A DNA stretch of 64,000 nucleotides. Source: Rhizobium esperanzae. Lineage in GTDB: Bacteria > Pseudomonadota > Alphaproteobacteria > Rhizobiales > Rhizobiaceae. The stretch is from assembly GCF_002204185.1 (NCBI RefSeq), contig NZ_MXPU01000009.1, positions 1 to 64,000 on the forward strand. Reading direction: 5' to 3'. The first letter of the stretch is position 1. Every line of letters starts with the position of its first letter. This document shows, piece by piece, positions 8,504 through 17,175 of the stretch. The notes under the pieces are model-generated. The model was given only the letters and a program-made list of their open reading frames with translations, was not told where the DNA came from and made no database searches. A program made the translations under genes and the position numbers.

Positions 8504-10053
8504 GCCGCGCTCCCCACATTCTCGCTGCCGACATTCAGTGCGCTCGCCACCAGCGCATGCTCGGTGATGCCGTCGCCCTTCAATTCGCGTCTGATGCTGC
8601 CGTTGTAGAAGACGAGAACGCGATCGCAGCAGCCGATCAACTCGCCGTAATCCGTCGAATAAAAGAGAATGGCTGCTCCCGCTTCGGCCAAGCGCCGCAG
8701 CAACTGATAGATCTCCTGCTTGGTGCCGACATCGATGCCGCGTGTCGGATCGTTGAGCAGAATGATCCGCGGCTTGCGCATCAGCCACTTGGCGATGACG
8801 ACCTTCTGTTGGTTGCCGCCGGAGAGCGCTCCTACCGGAATGTCGAGACCTGCCGTCTTGATCGCCAGTAGCTGTACCATCTCCTCGATCAGCCGTTCTT
8901 CCTTTTCCTGATCTATCACCCACGCTCTGGACACCCGGTCCAGTACCGCAAAGGATAGATTTTCCCGGACCGTCATCGGCAGCATCAAGCCTTCCGTCTT
9001 GCGGTCCTCGGGGATGAGCGCCATGCCGATCTGTCCGGATTTTGCCGCTGCCGGGCTTGCGAGCGTAACCGCCTTGCCGTCGACAAGGACGGAACCTGTG
9101 GTCCCGCGCAGGACGCCAAAGAGCGCAAGCAGCAGCTCGCGCTGCCCTTGTCCATCCAGGCCTCCAAGGCCGACGACTTCACCACGACCGACAGTGAGTG
9201 AAATGTCGTGCAGCGTATCCGCCCAGCCGAGCTTGCGGCATTCCAGGACCGGACGGACTTCATCCTTCGCAACCCGTTCCGGTTTCGGCGGAAAGGCGCG
9301 GCTGTATTCCCGTCCGATCATCATTTCGACGATCTCGCCATCGCTGCGCGTGGCTGCCGGGAAACTCGCCACATTGCGGCCGTTGCGCAAGACCGTGCAT
9401 TGATCCGCCAATTCGGCGATCTCCTGCATGCGATGAGAAATGTAAAGGAGTGCCAGCCCTTCGGACCTCAGCCGCCGCAAGACGGAGAAGACCTCGGCGA
9501 CATCGGCTGCCGTCAGTGCCGACGTTCCTTCATCAAGAATGAGAATGCGCGGTTTCCAGGCAAGCGCCTTGGCGATCTCCACCAGTTGTCGGCGCGAGAG
9601 CGGCAGGTCCTTGACCAGCTCGCGCGGATGAATGTCGCTGGCGCCTGCCCGCGCGAGCATCTCCTCGGCGATGACGCGTTGCGCCTTCCGGTCAATCAGG
9701 CCGAAACGGCGCGGCGGAGCGGCGATAGAGATGTTGTCAGCAACGCTGAGGTCCGGGATCAGCGAGAGTTCCTGAAATACGCAGGTGACGCCGGCGGCGG
9801 AAGCCTCGGCCGGAGAGCGGAAGGTCACCGGATGTCCGTTGAGCAGCATGCGGCCTTCATCCGGCGCGACGACGCCGGCCATGATCTTGATCAGCGTCGA
9901 TTTGCCCGCCCCGTTCTCGCCGAGAATGGCGTGGATTTTCCCGGCTTCCACGGCGAGTTTGGCGTTTTCCAACGCATGCACGCCGCCGTAACGCTTCGAT
10001 ACACCGCTCATCTCAAAGAGCGGGGTTGCCGCCGTTTCTTCTGTTACCGTCAT
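8500..10053 (-). CDS. CUT2-family sugar ABC transporter ATP-binding protein
   Basis: This 517-residue protein carries two fused ATPase domains, as in RbsA/MglA. The first has Walker A GENGAGKST (about 45-53) and Walker B ILILDEGTSAL. The signature of the first half is degenerate (LPLSRRQ). The second half has a degenerate P-loop (GGLDGQGQREL), a canonical LSGGNQQKV signature and LLNDPTRGIDVG. This asymmetry is normal for the CUT2 group. The gene lies between the binding protein and the permeases. The substrate cannot be read from the sequence. Confidence 0.95.
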   Translation of the reverse strand: MTVTEETAATPLFEMSGVSKRYGGVHALENAKLAVEAGKIHAILGENGAGKSTLIKIMAGVVAPDEGRMLLNGHPVTFRSPAEASAAGVTCVFQELSLIPDLSVADNISIAAPPRRFGLIDRKAQRVIAEEMLARAGASDIHPRELVKDLPLSRRQLVEIAKALAWKPRILILDEGTSALTAADVAEVFSVLRRLRSEGLALLYISHRMQEIAELADQCTVLRNGRNVASFPAATRSDGEIVEMMIGREYSRAFPPKPERVAKDEVRPVLECRKLGWADTLHDISLTVGRGEVVGLGGLDGQGQRELLLALFGVLRGTTGSVLVDGKAVTLASPAAAKSGQIGMALIPEDRKTEGLMLPMTVRENLSFAVLDRVSRAWVIDQEKEERLIEEMVQLLAIKTAGLDIPVGALSGGNQQKVVIAKWLMRKPRIILLNDPTRGIDVGTKQEIYQLLRRLAEAGAAILFYSTDYGELIGCCDRVLVFYNGSIRRELKGDGITEHALVASALNVGSENVGSAA

Positions 10054-10083
10054 GAATGTCCTCGGGGCAGGTGTTTCTCGCGC

Positions 10084-10103
10084 GCCGCGGGCAGAGCCGC
10101 GGC
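10084..10103 (-). promoter_or_regulatory. Intercistronic stem-loop after the binding-protein gene
   Basis: GCCGCGG (10084-10090) pairs with CCGCGGC (10097-10103) around a short loop, between the binding-protein stop (10136) and the ATPase start (10053). No U-tract follows in the direction of transcription. It is more likely to stabilise the upstream message or attenuate readthrough than to terminate fully. Confidence 0.6.
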
Positions 10104-10135
10104 ACGCCGCTCAAGCGATCCGGTTGGACCCCGGC

Positions 10136-11260
10136 CTATTGGTTTTCCTTCGACTGCCCCATGATCTCCTGTGCGGTGAAATTGATGCCGCAGGTCGGAA
10201 AAGCGTTGCCGACGAAGAAATTGTCCGACTGATCCGGATAGTAGTCCTGGCCCTCTTTGAAGTTCGGGTCTTCGACGATTGCCAGCGGCAGCTTGATGGA
10301 CTGCGGCACGACCTGTCCTTCAAGTGCTGCGATCGCCGTCTTGATTGCAACCGCCACCTGGGCAGGCCCGGTGCCGGCCGAGGAGCATTTCAGGCCCTCG
10401 CCAGCATATTTGGCGCAGAACTTACGGAAGCCGTTCTCGGTTTCGCCACCGAACGGCACGAATGGATGTTTGGCATCGATCATTGCCTGCACGACGCCGG
10501 TATCGCCGCCTTGCGCGGTGATGCCGTCGAACTTCTTGTGCACGGCTATCGCGTCGGCGGTGGCCTTCTGTGCCGTTGGGTCGTCCCACTTGCCTAGTAC
10601 TTCGACCACATCCCACTTCTTGCCCGTGGCATCCAGGGTTTCGTGTATGCCGTTGTGGCGGTCGGTATCGACTGACGTTCCGGCAACCCCGCGCACCTCG
10701 AGAACTTTGCCGCCGTCAGGCAGGTGCTTTGCTAGCCAGTTCGCCCACAACACGCCGAGGCCCTTCTGATCGACGTTGACGTTGATTGCGTCTTGCGTAT
10801 CCAGAATATTGTCGAAGGCGACCAGGACAACGCCGGCCTGCTTGGCGCGCTTGATGACGGGTCCGAATGCCGTCGGATTCTGGGCATTGACGACGATGGC
10901 GTCGTAACCGGAATCGATGAAGTTGTTGATCGCCGAAATCTGCGCCGGCACGTCTTCACCGGTGGAAACGACCTTGAACTCCTTAAGTTTGGCGGCGACA
11001 TCCGGCTGAGCGGCATAGGCTTTCGCCGTCTGGATCATCTGAATGCGCCAGGTGTTGGCGATATACCCATTGGCGAGCGCGATGCGATACGGTCCGTCTT
11101 TTTTGGGAAATTTGAAGAACTTGGTATCCGCCGTCCACGGCACGAAGCAGTCAGGGTCGGCCGCAGGCCCGCTGACAATTTCCGGTTGGGCAAGAGCCGT
11201 GGAGTGGGAAAGCGTAAATACAGCCGCGGCGAGAAGGCCGCCGACCAATGTCTTGTACAT
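10136..11260 (-). CDS. Sugar ABC transporter substrate-binding protein
   Basis: Periplasmic binding protein of 374 residues, of the sugar-binding Peripla_BP_4 type. The start is ATG at 11260 (MYKTLVGGLLAAAVFTLSHS), a clear Sec signal peptide with likely cleavage after ALAQ, preceded by GGGAGG. Inside are LANGYIANTWRIQM, DAIVVNAQNP, VEVLGKWDDPTAQ and GGDTGVVQAM, typical of sugar-binding proteins. It is the first gene of the operon with the ATPase and two permeases. It is longer than ribose-type binding proteins (about 300 residues), mainly from an N-terminal insertion (PDCFVPWTADTKFFKFPKKD). No regulator is adjacent. Substrate unknown. Confidence 0.93.
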   Translation of the reverse strand: MYKTLVGGLLAAAVFTLSHSTALAQPEIVSGPAADPDCFVPWTADTKFFKFPKKDGPYRIALANGYIANTWRIQMIQTAKAYAAQPDVAAKLKEFKVVSTGEDVPAQISAINNFIDSGYDAIVVNAQNPTAFGPVIKRAKQAGVVLVAFDNILDTQDAINVNVDQKGLGVLWANWLAKHLPDGGKVLEVRGVAGTSVDTDRHNGIHETLDATGKKWDVVEVLGKWDDPTAQKATADAIAVHKKFDGITAQGGDTGVVQAMIDAKHPFVPFGGETENGFRKFCAKYAGEGLKCSSAGTGPAQVAVAIKTAIAALEGQVVPQSIKLPLAIVEDPNFKEGQDYYPDQSDNFFVGNAFPTCGINFTAQEIMGQSKENQ

Positions 11261-11790
11261 CGAATCCTCCCATTTGTTGCCATGTTCGGATCGGCATCGA
11301 ATGGGTGTCGGAATCATCGACTGTCCGCTGCAGTTTGTTCTGCAGTCGGTTGCCGGTCCGGCAATGCATGTCGACACGCTATCCAAATGACGCCGAATGG
11401 GCTCCTCCCGAGGGCGTCACGCAGCCGATGGTAGCGCTGCCAATCATGATTGTAAAGAAGCACGCAATGACCTGATTAGCGCGGATTCTCAGGCTCAACC
11501 GGAGCAGATAGGGTCGCTGGGGCCTGTCCTGAAGCTGCTCTTTTGCCGCCGCGAATTGACTTCACACGATGCCGTGGCACTGGAGCTTGTCGCAGCAACG
11601 AAATTGTCCGATGCCGTGCCTCGAGCAGGCTCGAAGGCACCTAAGTCGCCCAAAGCTGCTAGCAAATAGCGACATTCTGGAGCAGCTGCCACAATATCCA
11701 AGCGAAGGGCTGATGCTACCGTGGCACTTGCTACATAATGCCGCAACTATGTCGGCGCTGCTGAAAACACTAGCGGTTCGAATGGCAGCA
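11261..11790. other. Gene-free upstream region of the sugar ABC operon
   Basis: Between the binding-protein start and the phzF stop I see no convincing gene. Open frames here lack ribosome-binding sites and recognisable products. The part near 11260 should hold the operon promoter, but I could not pick a clear -35/-10 pair. One copy of a direct repeat lies at 11721-11747. Confidence 0.5.
11721..11747. repeat. Imperfect direct repeat, copy downstream of phzF
   Basis: GTGGCACTTGCTaCATAATG followed by CCGcaA matches GTGGCACTTGCTcCATAATG with CCGtaA at 12676-12702, and GATGCT lies just upstream of both. The copies are in the same orientation and bracket the phzF gene, about 955 bp apart. Confidence 0.65.
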
Positions 11791-12576
11791 TCAGATTTCT
11801 GCCTGGCCTTCGAGGTAGAAGACGCAAGAACCCTCAAGCTCGACGCGCTCGCCTAGAGTACGGCAACGTAGCTCACCACCACGCGCGGAGGCCTGGAATG
11901 CGCGTAGGCTGGTTTTGCCGAGCCGGTTTGCCCAATAGGGCGTGAGCGCACAATGCGCTCCGCCCGTGACCGGATCTTCAGGAATGCCTTTGGCGGGGGC
12001 GAAATAGCGGCTGACGCAGTCATAACCATCGTCGCCCGGTGCGGTGACAATCAGACCAGCCCGGCCAAGAAGGGTGACTACCCCGAGATCCGGGGCCAGT
12101 TTCCGAACCTGTTCGGCAGTTTCCAGGACCGCGAGATAGTTATGCTGATCCACCAAAGTCTCGGTCGGGTTCTGCCCGATCGCCGCGGTCAGCGCCTCGG
12201 GCGTGGAAGTGGCAAGCATGGGCCGAGCCGGAAAGTCCATGACGTAGCTGTCCCCCGAACGGGAAACGACGAGCGGGCCGCTCGCGGAATGAAAGGTTAC
12301 GACCTCCCGACGCGGCTCAAGCCGCTCAAGAACCACAGCAGCGCTTGCGAGCGTGGCATGGCCGCATAGAGGCACCTCAACGGTCGGCGTGAACCAACGC
12401 AAACGATAGTCGGCGCCGTCACGAACTAGGAATGCGGTCTCTGCGAGATTATTCTCGGCGGCGATGTCCTGCAGACGCGCATCATCGAGGAAGCTTTCGA
12501 GGATCATCACGGCAGCCGGATTGCCGCCAAAGCGCCGCCGCGTAAAGGCGTCTACCTGGAAAATCTGTACCAACAT
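11791..12576 (-). CDS. PhzF-family isomerase/epimerase-like protein
   Basis: This 261-residue protein belongs to the PhzF family, with the diaminopimelate-epimerase fold. It opens MLVQIFQVDAFTRRRFGGNP. The family's acid residue is in NLAETAF (Glu46). The second-half signatures VPLCGHATLASA and IPEDPVTGGAHCAL are intact. Family members are cytoplasmic isomerases acting on small aromatic or amino-acid-like substrates; the substrate here is unknown. GGAG precedes the ATG by six bases. It stands alone, bracketed by a direct repeat (11721-11747 and 12676-12702). It is not next to phenazine or other biosynthetic genes. Confidence 0.9.
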   Translation of the reverse strand: MLVQIFQVDAFTRRRFGGNPAAVMILESFLDDARLQDIAAENNLAETAFLVRDGADYRLRWFTPTVEVPLCGHATLASAAVVLERLEPRREVVTFHSASGPLVVSRSGDSYVMDFPARPMLATSTPEALTAAIGQNPTETLVDQHNYLAVLETAEQVRKLAPDLGVVTLLGRAGLIVTAPGDDGYDCVSRYFAPAKGIPEDPVTGGAHCALTPYWANRLGKTSLRAFQASARGGELRCRTLGERVELEGSCVFYLEGQAEI

Positions 12577-12675
12577 TAAGGTCTCCGTTCATTTGCTCCC
12601 AGACAGCCGCTGATTGACCAGCAGTCAATTCGCTTGTTGTCGCCGTGACAATTTCAAGGAACACGTCGATGCTTT

Positions 12676-12702
12676 GTGGCACTTGCTCCATAATGCCGTA
12701 AA
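12676..12702. repeat. Imperfect direct repeat, copy upstream of phzF
   Basis: Partner of the repeat at 11721-11747. The core of 24 bases differs at only two positions. Confidence 0.65.
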
Positions 12703-12721
12703 ATAACCCCATGGTGCTCAC

Positions 12722-12747
12722 CCCCGCGAGAATGCGGGGCTTTTTTT
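12722..12747 (+). terminator. Intrinsic terminator
   Basis: CCCCGC (12722-12727) and GCGGGG (12734-12739) form a stem with a six-base loop, followed by C and seven T. It points along the plus strand, but no plus-strand gene lies upstream, so the transcript it ends is unknown. Confidence 0.7.
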
Positions 12748-12860
12748 GTTTGGCATCTACTGGAACCGCACTACAAATCACGGCGCCCCATAGTGCGACT
12801 TTAGTCCGTCTTTCTCTGGCTAAGATTCAAGATAGATTTTCTTCATCCTTGTCGAGAGGA

Positions 12861-12914
12861 CGCCAGGGAGGTTTTAGCAATGTTGCTGCGTATCCAGTCA
12901 GAACCTCCCTGGCG
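12861..12914. repeat. Perfect 13-bp inverted repeat
   Basis: CGCCAGGGAGGTT (12861-12873) and AACCTCCCTGGCG (12902-12914) are exact reverse complements, with 28 bases between them. The structure could be an RNA hairpin, a protein-binding site or the pair of ends of a tiny element. No coding frame is associated with it. Confidence 0.7.
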
Positions 12915-13042
12915 AAGCAAATAACACTTGCCAAGATGAGTTAAACTATGTTCAACACCGCAGTGGAACCTAGTCAGTCCCTCTTTCGTTGAAGTAACAG
13001 GAAGCACGGGTGTTCCTCCTGTGCGATCCGTTGTCAAGACTC

Positions 13043-13067
13043 GCCCCGCTTCGGCGGGGCTTTTTTT
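13043..13067 (+). terminator. Intrinsic terminator with TTCG tetraloop
   Basis: GCCCCGC (13043-13049), TTCG, GCGGGGC (13054-13060) and seven T form a textbook plus-strand terminator. As with the terminator at 12722-12747, the T-run is followed by GGCATC and, a few bases later, GGAACCG, so the two sites look related. No gene is upstream on the plus strand. Confidence 0.75.
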
Positions 13068-13295
13068 GGCATCGGTATCGGAACCGAGTTGATACAATAA
13101 AGTTAACTCACCGGATCGCGAGAGAAAGCAAGTAACGTTCAGATCGCACAATGCCCTTTCTCTTAGCGATCCACTCCATCCCAGAGTTGGGTCGTGCGGA
13201 GGTAAGTTTCCCGGTCTGCTCCCAAAGCCACGCTCCGCGCGGCCCGACGCTTTCGATAATTCAAAAGGAGTAGGGATAAAGGAGGGTCCGTTGGT

Positions 13296-13340
13296 TTCCA
13301 CTGAGAACTGACCGGTATTTCCAACGAGATCTGACCCGCC
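13296..13340. mobile_element. IS21-like terminal repeat remnant
   Basis: TTTCCACTGAGAACTGACC (13296-13314) is followed by TTTCCAACGAGATCTGACCC (13318-13337). Two such imperfect 20-base repeats in tandem resemble, from memory, the multiple terminal repeats of IS21-family elements of rhizobia. No IstA or IstB frame follows, so only an end seems to remain. Confidence 0.45.
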
Positions 13341-13527
13341 TTTTATGCATGTTTCGGGTCTGTGTTTGCGGTCAAGGTCGTTTCACGAACGTTGTCGCTC
13401 GCGGAGGGACGAGCGGATTTCTTGAGGAAAATTGGCAGGCGATCATCGATCTGGAAGGCGCGACAATGTCCTCCAATTTCGGTCACGCTCACCTCGACGA
13501 GCAGCAGTAAAAACTCGACTAACCTGC

Positions 13528-14553
13528 CTAATCCCTGTTTGCAACGAGTGGCAAGGTCCCGTCATTCGGATGGCGGGATTCAGCCTGTCGTGCGGCGGAG
13601 ACGAGACGTCGCCTTGCGCGGATCGAATGCCATTGTTGGTCGATCAGGACGCCGATGAGAATCACGCCACCCATGACGGCGAAGTTCAGCGACGAGGGAA
13701 TGCCGAGCAGGTTCACAAGATTTTGCAACTCTTGCAGTAGGACCGTACCCAGCACGACCCCGACGATCGATCCCTCACCGCCGCGGAGTGAAAAGCCGCC
13801 GAGCACGGCGGCGGCGATCGCGTAGAGCTCGTAGAACTGGCCATGGCTCGCCGGCGAGATCGACCGCGTGTACATGGCGAAATAGATCGCCGAAAGCGCC
13901 GTAAGCAGTCCGCAGATGACATAGGCCGTCATAACCAAACGGTCGGTCCGGATACCTGAATAGCGAGCAGCCTCTTCGTTCTTTCCAATCGCGTAAAGAT
14001 AACGGCCGAACACAGAGCGATGAAGCACCAACCACATGGCCACGGCGATGACGACCATAGCAATGAAGGTGCTGGGAATGCCATAGAGCCGCCCCGCGGT
14101 CAGAAACTCAAGCTCCGGAAAATTCTGGCCGAAAGCAAATCCCGCCGTTCCGTCGGCCGTATAGAAGCGCGCAGCCCCGCGATAGATCAGGAGGCCGCAG
14201 AGGGTGACGACGAATGGCTGCAAGTTGAGCCGGGTGATGAGCCAACCGTGGACGGCCCCTATGACTGCGCCGAGCAGGAGAATGAGCGGTAGCGCCAGCG
14301 TCCAGGGCATATCTTGTACGGCAATGAAATCGACGAACAGTACGCCAAGAAGCGCTACGAGCGAGCCCACCGAAAGCTCGATACCGCCCGTAATAATGAC
14401 AAAAGCTTGCCCCATCGACAGGATGCCGAACAGGCCGATCAGGTTGGCGGTGTTCGCAAGGTTGATCGGCAGCAAGAAGCGCGGGTTGATGATGGCGACA
14501 ACGACGCCGACAACGACGATCAAAAGCAGCAGTCCAAGATCTTTCTTGATCAT
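13528..14553 (-). CDS. CUT2-family sugar ABC transporter permease
   Basis: RbsC-type inner-membrane permease of 341 residues. It has hydrophobic helices from the N-terminus (LGLLLLIVVVGVVVAII) and the family signatures GQAFVIITGGIELSVGSLVA and AAVLGGFSLRGGEGSIVG. I chose ATG at 14553 (MIKKDLGLL); the longer open frame would start at a TTG without a clear ribosome-binding site. It is the third gene of an operon with the ATPase at 14597-16138 and the binding protein at 16213-17175, 43 bp after the ATPase. A single permease here suggests a homodimer. Confidence 0.92.
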   Translation of the reverse strand: MIKKDLGLLLLIVVVGVVVAIINPRFLLPINLANTANLIGLFGILSMGQAFVIITGGIELSVGSLVALLGVLFVDFIAVQDMPWTLALPLILLLGAVIGAVHGWLITRLNLQPFVVTLCGLLIYRGAARFYTADGTAGFAFGQNFPELEFLTAGRLYGIPSTFIAMVVIAVAMWLVLHRSVFGRYLYAIGKNEEAARYSGIRTDRLVMTAYVICGLLTALSAIYFAMYTRSISPASHGQFYELYAIAAAVLGGFSLRGGEGSIVGVVLGTVLLQELQNLVNLLGIPSSLNFAVMGGVILIGVLIDQQWHSIRARRRLVSAARQAESRHPNDGTLPLVANRD

Positions 14554-14596
14554 TCGAGACCCATCCCCCGATACCAATTCATAATGGCCGCAGCCG

Positions 14597-16138
14597 CTAT
14601 TTTAGGCTTTTGCCGACAGCAAGCAAAAGGACGCTTTCCTGGCTGAATTCGTCCTCTTCGAGAATGCCGGCAATCTGGCCCTCGTGCATGACGGCGATGC
14701 GGTCAGAAACGCCAATCACCTCTTCCATGTCGCTGGAGATCATCAGGATCGCGACACCGGCATCGGCAAGCGCTCGCATCAGGCCATAGATTTCGTTCTT
14801 CGCGCCGATATCGATGCCGCGTGTCGGCTCATCGAAGATCATTACCCTCGGGCTCATCGACAACCATTTGGCCAGAACCACCTTCTGCTGGTTGCCACCG
14901 GACAGAGTGCCGGTTCGTGTCGAAACGGAGGGCGCTTTGATACCGAGACGAACACGCTGCTTTTCAGCGGCCTCGATCTCCCGCGCAGCGGAGACCATGA
15001 AGCGGCTGGAAATCCTGGGAAGATCGGCAAGCGTGATGTTCTGGGCGATCGGAAGATCTAGAAGAATGCCATTGCGCTTGCGATCCTCCGGCACCAGAAA
15101 GATGCCGCGGGCGACAGCGTCCCGGGCAGAACCGATCTTAATTTGGCGTCCGTCCTGCAGAATGGCTCCGCCGTAACTCCGGTCGATGCCGAAGAGTACC
15201 CTTGCAAGCTCGCTGCGGCCAGACCCGACGAGGCCTGCAAGCCCCAGGATTTCTCCGTACCTGATTTCCAGGTCAACGGGGCGGCTGGGATAGGCCTCGG
15301 TGCGCACGCCGCTTACCTTCAATGCGACCGGGCCTGGCGAACGCTGCGGTTTTGCCGTCCGGGCCGCGAGCAACCGGCCGATCATCAGCTTGACCATCTG
15401 ATCATGGCCAATGTCCTTCTTGGCGAGCGTACCCACGAGCGTGCCGTCGCGCAAGACGACCACCCGGTCTGCTACGCGCTCAACTTCGTGGAGGCGGTGC
15501 GAGATGAAGATTACACTGATACCGTCCGCTTTCAGCGATTTGATGATGTTCAGCAGCCGTTCGGTTTCGGCCAGCGGCAGGCTGGAAGTGGGTTCATCGA
15601 AGATGACAAGCCTGGCCTTGATCGACAGTGCCTTGGCGATTTCCACCATCTGTTGCTCGGCAAGGGAAAGCAACGCAACGGGTGTGTCGGCGGAAAAATG
15701 TGCCCCTACCCGCTTCAAGAGCGGGGTCACCATCTCTCGAAGCCGGGCGCGATCGACAAACTTGAAAGGTCCCGCTTTCAACGGCTCACGGCCCAGGAAG
15801 ATATTGGCGGCGACGTCGAGATTGTCAAAGAGGTTGAGTTCTTGATGCACGAAAGCGATGCCGGAGGCGATGCTCGACTCCACAGTGAGGTGGCGAAGTT
15901 CTACGCCGTCGAGCAGGATCGTGCCCCGATCCGGAGCGATCACGCCGCCAAGAATATTCATCAGCGTCGATTTCCCGGCCCCGTTCTCGCCGACCAAGCC
16001 GATGACCTCTCCCGGCACGATGTCGAGCGACAACCCCTCAAGCGCTACAACGCCTGGAAAAGTCTTACCAACGCCGGAAAGCGAAAGGAACGGCGTTGCA
16101 GGCGCGTCCGGTGACGGGATGTCTGAGCTATGATTCAT
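14597..16138 (-). CDS. CUT2-family sugar ABC transporter ATP-binding protein
   Basis: Duplicated ATPase of 513 residues (RbsA/MglA type). The first half has Walker A GENGAGKST near residue 50, Q-loop HQELNLF and Walker B VIFDEPTSSL. The second half has the usual degenerate P-loop (GLVGSGRSEL), EDRKRNGI, the signature LSGGNQQKVVLAKW and MIFDEPTRGIDIG. It is the second gene of the operon, after the binding protein. It is clearly different from the ATPase at 8500-10053, so the two operons are not a recent duplication. Confidence 0.95.
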   Translation of the reverse strand: MNHSSDIPSPDAPATPFLSLSGVGKTFPGVVALEGLSLDIVPGEVIGLVGENGAGKSTLMNILGGVIAPDRGTILLDGVELRHLTVESSIASGIAFVHQELNLFDNLDVAANIFLGREPLKAGPFKFVDRARLREMVTPLLKRVGAHFSADTPVALLSLAEQQMVEIAKALSIKARLVIFDEPTSSLPLAETERLLNIIKSLKADGISVIFISHRLHEVERVADRVVVLRDGTLVGTLAKKDIGHDQMVKLMIGRLLAARTAKPQRSPGPVALKVSGVRTEAYPSRPVDLEIRYGEILGLAGLVGSGRSELARVLFGIDRSYGGAILQDGRQIKIGSARDAVARGIFLVPEDRKRNGILLDLPIAQNITLADLPRISSRFMVSAAREIEAAEKQRVRLGIKAPSVSTRTGTLSGGNQQKVVLAKWLSMSPRVMIFDEPTRGIDIGAKNEIYGLMRALADAGVAILMISSDMEEVIGVSDRIAVMHEGQIAGILEEDEFSQESVLLLAVGKSLK

Positions 16139-16177
16139 TGCCTGTCCATGACTGCGGGTGCTGCGGCATGAAACGCC

Positions 16178-16207
16178 TTTCGCGGCGGGGAGTACCCCGC
16201 CGCGAAA
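16178..16207 (-). promoter_or_regulatory. Intercistronic stem-loop after the binding-protein gene
   Basis: TTTCGCGGCGGGG (16178-16190) and CCCCGCCGCGAAA (16195-16207) form a perfect 13-bp stem with a four-base loop. It lies five bases after the binding-protein stop and ahead of the ATPase start, without a U-tract. It probably protects the binding-protein message and lowers downstream expression. Confidence 0.75.
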
Positions 16208-16212
16208 GAGAA

Positions 16213-17175
16213 TTACTTTCCAGCCATGGCCTTCAGGTTAGCGGCATATTTGTCGACGTCATCCTTGCCGATGATCACCGTCGGAATGATGATCAAACCG
16301 TTGCTGGGAACACCTGATTTGTCGCCTTTGAGGTAGGCGGCCATCAGCTTCATCCCCTGATAAGCCCATTCGAACGGCTGCTGCACGACGGTTGCCGCGA
16401 CCGTGCCTTCCTTGACGCCGCCGAGCGTGATCGGATCGTCGTCAAAGCCGACGACGGTGATCTGGCCGAGCTTTCCGGCGTCGCGCAGCGCCTCATAGAT
16501 GCGTGGCGTGTTATAGGAGTAGAAGCCGACCATGCAGGTCACGTCCGGGCTGGCCACCAGCGCATCCTCGACATTCTTTTTTGCGCGTGTCTGGTCGATA
16601 TCGTCGCCACGCACATCTGTCAGCTCGATCTTCGTGCCCTTAAGCCCATCCTTCATGCCCTGAATGCGTTCCTTGGCATTATCGGCTCCAAGGAGCCCGA
16701 CAAAACCAATGCACTTGCCGCCATCCGGCATTGCCTTCTTCGCGATTTCGGCCGCCTGCAGACCGGCGTCGATATTGGATGAGCCGATATAAGCTACGCG
16801 GTTGGTCTGCGGCGCGTCGCTGTCGGTCGTGAAGAGAGCTGTTTGTGAGCCGATCTTGTTCAAGCCCTCGGTCTGAGTCTTGGGATCGACTGCGGAAACC
16901 ATGATCCCCTTGACCCCCGCACTGACGAGGTCTTCCATCAGGCGCTGCTGGATGGCTACCGATGCCTGCTCAGGGTACTTCAGCTCCAGTTGGTAATCTG
17001 GCAATTCGGCCTGGGCCTTCTTCACGCCCGCTTCCGCAGCTTTCCAGAAGTCGGACGCTCCGTTGACGACGAAAGCAAGAGTCGGTTTGTCGGCGGCATC
17101 GGATACTGCAATCGGCGCCGCGCTCAGTATCAGCCCGGCAAGGAACAAGGCTGCATTCCGTTTCAGCTGTTTCAT
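16213..17175 (-). CDS. Sugar ABC transporter substrate-binding protein (RbsB type)
   Basis: Periplasmic sugar-binding protein of 320 residues. The ATG at 17175 (MKQLKRNAALFLAGLILSAA) gives a Sec signal peptide and is preceded by GGGAGG; a longer in-frame start at 17205 would place extra residues before it. Motifs include FVVNGASDFWKAAEAGVKKA, GIMVSAVDPKTQTE, GDDIDQTRAKKNVEDAL and VVGFDDDPITLGGVKEG, typical of ribose/allose-like binding proteins. First gene of the operon with the ATPase and permease; a LacI regulator is divergent. The exact sugar is unknown. Confidence 0.94.
   Translation of the reverse strand: MKQLKRNAALFLAGLILSAAPIAVSDAADKPTLAFVVNGASDFWKAAEAGVKKAQAELPDYQLELKYPEQASVAIQQRLMEDLVSAGVKGIMVSAVDPKTQTEGLNKIGSQTALFTTDSDAPQTNRVAYIGSSNIDAGLQAAEIAKKAMPDGGKCIGFVGLLGADNAKERIQGMKDGLKGTKIELTDVRGDDIDQTRAKKNVEDALVASPDVTCMVGFYSYNTPRIYEALRDAGKLGQITVVGFDDDPITLGGVKEGTVAATVVQQPFEWAYQGMKLMAAYLKGDKSGVPSNGLIIIPTVIIGKDDVDKYAANLKAMAGK

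Larger units (their letters stand above)
12577..13527. other. Gene-poor region with repeats, terminators and an IS end
   Basis: No convincing protein gene was found. The region holds the second copy of the direct repeat, two similar plus-strand terminators, a 13-bp inverted repeat and an IS21-like terminal segment, each listed separately. It looks like a scar of past insertions between phzF and the second sugar operon. Small RNAs ending at the two terminators are possible but not shown. Confidence 0.5.

Noticed and set aside
12482..12781. Minus-strand frame overlapping the start of phzF
   Set aside because: It crosses a terminator hairpin and the direct repeat and lacks a recognisable product; the phzF frame is the real one.
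12843..13301. Minus-strand open frame of 152 codons
   Set aside because: It spans the inverted repeat, a terminator and reaches the IS21-like end; composition and lack of a ribosome-binding site argue against a real protein.
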